From Amycolatopsis azurea DSM 43854 (GTDB taxonomy: Bacteria > Actinomycetota > Actinomycetes > Mycobacteriales > Pseudonocardiaceae), in the NCBI RefSeq assembly GCF_001995215.1, contig NZ_MUXN01000018.1, positions 8,142 through 72,141 on the forward strand: DNA of 64,000 nt, read 5' to 3'. Positions 60,401 to 64,000 of this stretch are shown here, in pieces; the stretch's first letter is position 1, and each line of letters begins with the position of its first letter. The position numbers were made by a program, and so were the translations under genes. The notes beneath the pieces were generated by a model, which was not told the origin of the DNA, made no database searches, and was given only the letters and a program-made list of their open reading frames with translations.

Positions 60401-61507
60401 CTAACGCGCGGCGAACTCCGCCAGCCGCCGGACGACCTCGGACGGCGCGGGCATGGCGGCGATCTCGTGGCGTGCCCTGGCCGCCACCTCGCGCACGCGC
60501 GGGTCTTCGAGGAGCTGCGCCGCCTGCTCTTCGACGGCGTCCGCGGTGACCCGATTCCCGAGCAGCGCGCGTCCGGCGCCGGCCGTCTCCAGCATCTCCG
60601 CGTTGAAGAACTGGTCCGCGCCCTGCGGCAGCACCAGTTGTGGCAGACCGGCCGAAAACGCGCCGAGCACGGTCCCGGTTCCGCCGTGGTGCACCACGAG
60701 GTCGGCGCGCGGCAGGATTTCGGACTGCGGCACGAAACCGGAGACGTGGACGTTCGGCGGCACGTCGCCGAGTTCGCCCGGGTCGCCGGGGCCGCGCGCG
60801 ACCAGGACGTCCACCGGCAGCCGCGAAAGCCCGTCGATCGCCGCGCGCAACGGTCCGGTGGCGCCGAAGGCGACGGTGCCCAGCGTCAGGTAGACCAGCG
60901 GCCGGTCACGCCCGTCGAGCCACGACGGCAGCGTGCCCGGTTCGTTCCACGGCACCGGCCGGAGGCGGAAGACCGTCGGCAGCCCCGTCAGCCCCGGGTC
61001 GCGGAAGCTGTCCGGCCACACGTCGATCCCGGCGTCGCCCAGCATCAGGTCGGCGGGCGGGTTCCCGTCCCACAACGGCGCGAGGCGGGGCGCGGCGAAG
61101 GCCATCAGCTCGGCGGGTATCGAGCGGCCGATCACGTGGGACACCACCGGGATCCCGGCCCGCCGGGCGGCCGTGGCCGCGCCGACGTCGCTCATCTCGT
61201 AGACGATCAGATCCGGCCGGAGCACGGGGAGCAGCGGCGTCAGGTCGGCGATCGTGGCGCGCGGCAGGACTTCGGCGAAGATGGTGAGGGTGCGCTCCAC
61301 CAGGTCGTCGCCGCCGGCTTCGTCGTCGGCCTCCTGGATCGAGATCCCGACCTCGCGCGCGTCGAAACCGAGCGCCCGGACCTTGTCCAGGAACGCCTTG
61401 CCGGTCCCGAAGACCACCTCGTGCCCGGCGTCACGGGCGGCGATCGCGAGCGGCATCAGCGGGTACAGGTGGCCGTAGGCCGGGCGGCACGTGAAGAGGA
61501 TGCGCAC
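60401..61507 (-). CDS. GT1-family (UGT/macrolide-type) glycosyltransferase
   Basis: A 368-residue GT-B glycosyltransferase. N-terminal acceptor domain (VRILFTCRPAYGHLYPLMPL) with His at about 13 as catalytic base candidate; C-terminal donor domain with HHGGTGTVLGAFSAGLPQLV, the nucleotide-sugar binding motif. It would move a sugar from NDP-sugar to a small hydrophobic acceptor. Start GTG 61507 directly behind GGAGAG. It lies 10 bp downstream of an LLM monooxygenase gene, which suggests a shared transcript. No antibiotic cluster is seen around it. Confidence 0.88.
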   Translation of the reverse strand: MRILFTCRPAYGHLYPLMPLAIAARDAGHEVVFGTGKAFLDKVRALGFDAREVGISIQEADDEAGGDDLVERTLTIFAEVLPRATIADLTPLLPVLRPDLIVYEMSDVGAATAARRAGIPVVSHVIGRSIPAELMAFAAPRLAPLWDGNPPADLMLGDAGIDVWPDSFRDPGLTGLPTVFRLRPVPWNEPGTLPSWLDGRDRPLVYLTLGTVAFGATGPLRAAIDGLSRLPVDVLVARGPGDPGELGDVPPNVHVSGFVPQSEILPRADLVVHHGGTGTVLGAFSAGLPQLVLPQGADQFFNAEMLETAGAGRALLGNRVTADAVEEQAAQLLEDPRVREVAARARHEIAAMPAPSEVVRRLAEFAAR

Positions 61508-61517
61508 CTCTCCGAAG

Positions 61518-62558
61518 CTACTCGCTTTCCCAGACCCTGGAGGGCAGCTCTTTCCGCACGATGGGGATGACGTCGGCGGCGAAAAGCTCCAGGACGTCCC
61601 GCGCCTCACCGGAGGTCAGGCCGTCGACGGAGACCGCCTGCACCTCGTGCCCGAACGACGCGTGGTAGTCGCCGATCTTGTCGATCACCTGTTCCGGGCT
61701 CCCGACCAGCGCGGAACCGCCTGCGATCTTGTCCTCCAGCGTGGTGAACTCCGATTTGTTGTGCTGATACGCGGGAGTCTTCATCAGCGCCTCGAAATAC
61801 GGCCGGTACCCGTCCAGCGCTTCCTGCGACGTCTTGGCGACGTACAACCCGCCCGCGCCCGAACCGACGAGCGCGTCCGCCGGGTCGTGGCCGTACTCGG
61901 CCCACCGCCGCCGGTAGTGGTCGATCAGATCCGCGTACTTCTTCTTGGGGTGGAAGCCGTTCGCGGTGAACAGCGGGTCGCCGAACTTCGCCGCCAGCTC
62001 GGTCGACTCGGTGCTCGACGCGCTCCCGTGCCAGATCCGCGGCCGCGCGTGGAACGGACGCGGCTGCGTCGTGACGTCCGTCAGCGGCGCGCGGAACTCG
62101 CCGTCCCACGAGACGCCTTCCTCCAGGAACAGCCTGCGCAGCAGGGCGAACTTCTCCGACTGGTACTCCCATTGCCGTTCCTCTTCGAGGCCGAACAGCG
62201 GGAAATGCCGGGGATCGTTGCCCTTCCCGATCATGAGTTCCAGCCGCCCGCCGGAAAGCTGGTCCAGCGTCGCGTAGTCCTCCGCGACGCGGACCGGGTC
62301 GAGCACGCTGATCACGGTCAGCGTGGTCAGCAGCCGGACGCGTCGCGTCCGTTCCGCCACCGCGGCGAGGATCACGGGCGGCGCCGAAGAGAGGAACGGT
62401 TCGCCGTGCCGTTCGCCGACGCCGTACGCGTCGAACCCCAGCTCCTCGGCGAAGATCGCTTCGTCGACTACTCGGCGCAGCCGTTCGTGCTGGGTCGGCG
62501 TCACCTCGGTCACCGGGTCTGGGTGATTGGCGACGAGGGAGAAGAGCCCGAACTTCAT
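61518..62558 (-). CDS. LLM-class flavin-dependent oxidoreductase
   Basis: A 346-residue luciferase-like protein with AEELGFDAYGVGERHGEPFL (about 37-56), RVRLLTTLTVISVLDPVRVAEDYATLDQLSGGRLE and RPRIWHGSAS. This group often accompanies peptide/nickel-type ABC importers in actinomycetes. Its ATG overlaps the stop of the upstream ABC ATPase gene in ATGA, so both are cotranslated. Probably an oxidative enzyme acting on the imported compound. Confidence 0.9.
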   Translation of the reverse strand: MKFGLFSLVANHPDPVTEVTPTQHERLRRVVDEAIFAEELGFDAYGVGERHGEPFLSSAPPVILAAVAERTRRVRLLTTLTVISVLDPVRVAEDYATLDQLSGGRLELMIGKGNDPRHFPLFGLEEERQWEYQSEKFALLRRLFLEEGVSWDGEFRAPLTDVTTQPRPFHARPRIWHGSASSTESTELAAKFGDPLFTANGFHPKKKYADLIDHYRRRWAEYGHDPADALVGSGAGGLYVAKTSQEALDGYRPYFEALMKTPAYQHNKSEFTTLEDKIAGGSALVGSPEQVIDKIGDYHASFGHEVQAVSVDGLTSGEARDVLELFAADVIPIVRKELPSRVWESE

Positions 62559-64000
62559 CGTGCCTCCAACGGTTTCCGGCCCGGGATCGCGGCCAGCAGC
62601 TCCCGGGTGTAGTCCGCGCTCGGCCGTTCGAGGACGTCCCGGGCCGGACCGAGTTCGACGAGTTCGCCGCCGCGCAGCACGCCGACGGTGTCCGCGATCT
62701 GCCGGACCACGGCGAGGTCGTGCGAGATGAACAGGTACGTGAGCCCGAGTTCGTCCTGAAGGTCCGCGAGCAGCCGCAGGATCTGCGCCTGCACCGAGAC
62801 GTCCAGCGCGGACACCGGTTCGTCGGCGACGATCAGTTCCGGGCGCAGCGCGAGCGCCCGCGCGATCGCCGCCCGTTGCCGTTGCCCGCCGGACAGTTCG
62901 GCGGGTTTGCGCTTCAGCACCGAAGAAGGCAGGGCGACCTGGTCGACGAGTTCCGCCGCCCGCGCCCGGCGTTCCGCCTTCGTGCCGACGCCGAAAGCGC
63001 GCAGGGGCTCGGAAACGACATCCTCGATGCTGAACTTCGGGTTCAGCGACGCGTACGGGTTCTGGTACACCAGCTGGAACCGGCGCCGCAGCCGGCGCAA
63101 CTCCTCGCCGCGCAGGGACGTGATGTCCTGGCCGTCGAACTCGACGGTGCCCTCGGTCGGCGTCTCCAGCCGCAGGATCATCCGCGCGGTGGTCGACTTG
63201 CCCGAACCGGATTCGCCGACGAGCGCGAGCGTCCGCCCGCGGGCGATGTCGAAGGACACCCCGTCGACGGCCCGGGTCGCGCCGAAGGTCTTGCCGAGAT
63301 CGCGGACCGAGACCAGGACGTCGGACGACGGCGGCTTCGGTTCCCTGAGCGGACTGTCGGAGAGACTGGGCGCGGCGGCGAGCAAGTCCTGGGTGTACTT
63401 CCGCGAAGGTGCCGCGAGGATCTCGCCGGTGGTGCCCTCCTCGACCACGGTGCCCTGGGACAGCACCACGATCCGCGACGCCCGGTCGGACGCGACGCCG
63501 AGGTCGTGCGTGATCAACAGGATGGCGGTGCCCGCTTCGGCGGCGAGTTCTTCGAGGTGGTCGAGGATCTGCCGCTGCACGGTGACGTCGAGCGCGCTGG
63601 TCGGCTCGTCCGCGATGATGAGTTTCGGCCGTCCGGCCAGCGCGGCCGCGATCAGCGCGCGTTGACGGAGCCCGCCGGACAGCTCGTGCGGATACTGCCG
63701 CGCCCGGGCCTCCGGATCGCTGATTCCGGCCTTGCGCAACAGTTTCACCGCTTCCGCGCCCGCCGTTCGCTTGTTCGCGAGGCCGTGGATCAGCAGCACC
63801 TCGGCGACCTGGTCGCCGATCCGGTGCACGGGGTTGAGCGAGACCGTCGGATCCTGGGGGACCAGCGCGATCTCGCGGCCGCGCACCGAACGCCAAGCGC
63901 GGTCGGAGAGTTTCGCCAGGTCACGGCCGTCGAAGGTGATCTCGCCGCGGTCGATCCGCCCGCCACGCGGCAGCAGCCCGATCGCCGCGTGCGCCGTCGT
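62555..64000 (-). CDS. Double-domain peptide-type ABC transporter ATPase (partial, N-terminus beyond window)
   Basis: At least 482 residues, open to the window edge (reading starts TTAHAAIGLLPRGG). Fused DppD-DppF-like importer ATPase with two nucleotide-binding domains. Visible: domain 1 signature LSGGLRQRA and Walker B LIIADEPTSALD; domain 2 Walker A GESGSGKST, signature LSGGQRQRA and Walker B LIVADEPVSALD. Domain 1 Walker A lies outside. Cotranslated with an LLM monooxygenase (ATGA). Its permease and binding-protein genes should be upstream of 64000. The ligand may be a peptide, opine or organosulfur compound. Confidence 0.92.
   Translation of the reverse strand, partial: TTAHAAIGLLPRGGRIDRGEITFDGRDLAKLSDRAWRSVRGREIALVPQDPTVSLNPVHRIGDQVAEVLLIHGLANKRTAGAEAVKLLRKAGISDPEARARQYPHELSGGLRQRALIAAALAGRPKLIIADEPTSALDVTVQRQILDHLEELAAEAGTAILLITHDLGVASDRASRIVVLSQGTVVEEGTTGEILAAPSRKYTQDLLAAAPSLSDSPLREPKPPSSDVLVSVRDLGKTFGATRAVDGVSFDIARGRTLALVGESGSGKSTTARMILRLETPTEGTVEFDGQDITSLRGEELRRLRRRFQLVYQNPYASLNPKFSIEDVVSEPLRAFGVGTKAERRARAAELVDQVALPSSVLKRKPAELSGGQRQRAAIARALALRPELIVADEPVSALDVSVQAQILRLLADLQDELGLTYLFISHDLAVVRQIADTVGVLRGGELVELGPARDVLERPSADYTRELLAAIPGRKPLEAR

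Noticed and set aside
60401..62558. Secondary-metabolite gene cluster around the glycosyltransferase
   Set aside because: No PKS, NRPS, terpene or RiPP genes occur; the neighbours are importer and LLM enzymes.

Overview
The window is GC-rich (about 70 %), densely packed actinobacterial chromosome, with GTG starts, ATGA or GTGA start/stop overlaps and purine-rich Shine-Dalgarno sites. DasR-type operators, F420/flavin LLM enzymes, SigE-family sigma, mycobacterial-type AAC(2')-I and several families of intergenic palindromes suggest Pseudonocardiaceae, most likely Amycolatopsis. That assignment is inference. I see no rRNA, tRNA, CRISPR array, prophage, intact insertion sequence or PKS/NRPS cluster.

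Layout. 0-5 kb: a copper chitin-active LPMO coupled to a DUF305 lipoprotein behind a DasR site, two tandem class II flavohemoproteins, and a MarR regulator. 5-9 kb: an MFS protein and clpB with a repeat-rich HspR-like upstream region. 9-18.5 kb: housekeeping and envelope genes (MgtC-like protein, PepSY lipoprotein, MacB/FtsX-type ABC exporter, pyrE, SpoU methyltransferase). 18.5-22.3 kb: molybdopterin oxidoreductase, GH76 hydrolase, AAC(2')-I. 22.3-29.5 kb: a LacI-controlled sugar operon (binding protein, permease, ATPase, PfkB kinase, FrcK-like kinase, dehydrogenase) with a second LacI paralog that has no DNA-binding domain. 30-36.5 kb: two DHA2 drug exporters with their own MarR and TetR regulators; one exporter carries a C-terminal tail of two carboxypeptidase-regulatory-like domains. 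36.5-41 kb: glycolate/D-lactate-type oxidase, then nagA with its own DasR site followed by two membrane-protein genes. 41-46.5 kb: a translationally coupled Baeyer-Villiger monooxygenase / diiron protein / ferredoxin reductase operon beside an SDR/PPOX pair. 46.5-56.7 kb: aldo/keto reductase, LLM enzyme, class II aldolase, a decayed DUF4143 ATPase fragment, DUF3151, secreted lipase with divergent TetR, diguanylate cyclase, MFS protein. 57-64 kb: two LLM monooxygenases, an FAD/NAD(P) protein, a glycosyltransferase and a dipeptide-type ABC ATPase cut by the window edge.

Cross-cutting features. Two DasR-type sites connect the LPMO-DUF305 pair with nagA, as expected for a chitin/N-acetylglucosamine regulon. 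At least four families of palindromic repeats occupy the convergent gene junctions that have room for them. One 62-bp member lies in frame inside the PfkB kinase gene and adds about 20 residues to the protein. This is the most unusual observation. Next come the LPMO-DUF305 coupling (possible copper supply), the coupled diiron/reductase operon (probably an oxygenase rather than a hydrolase) and the LacI paralog without DNA-binding domain.
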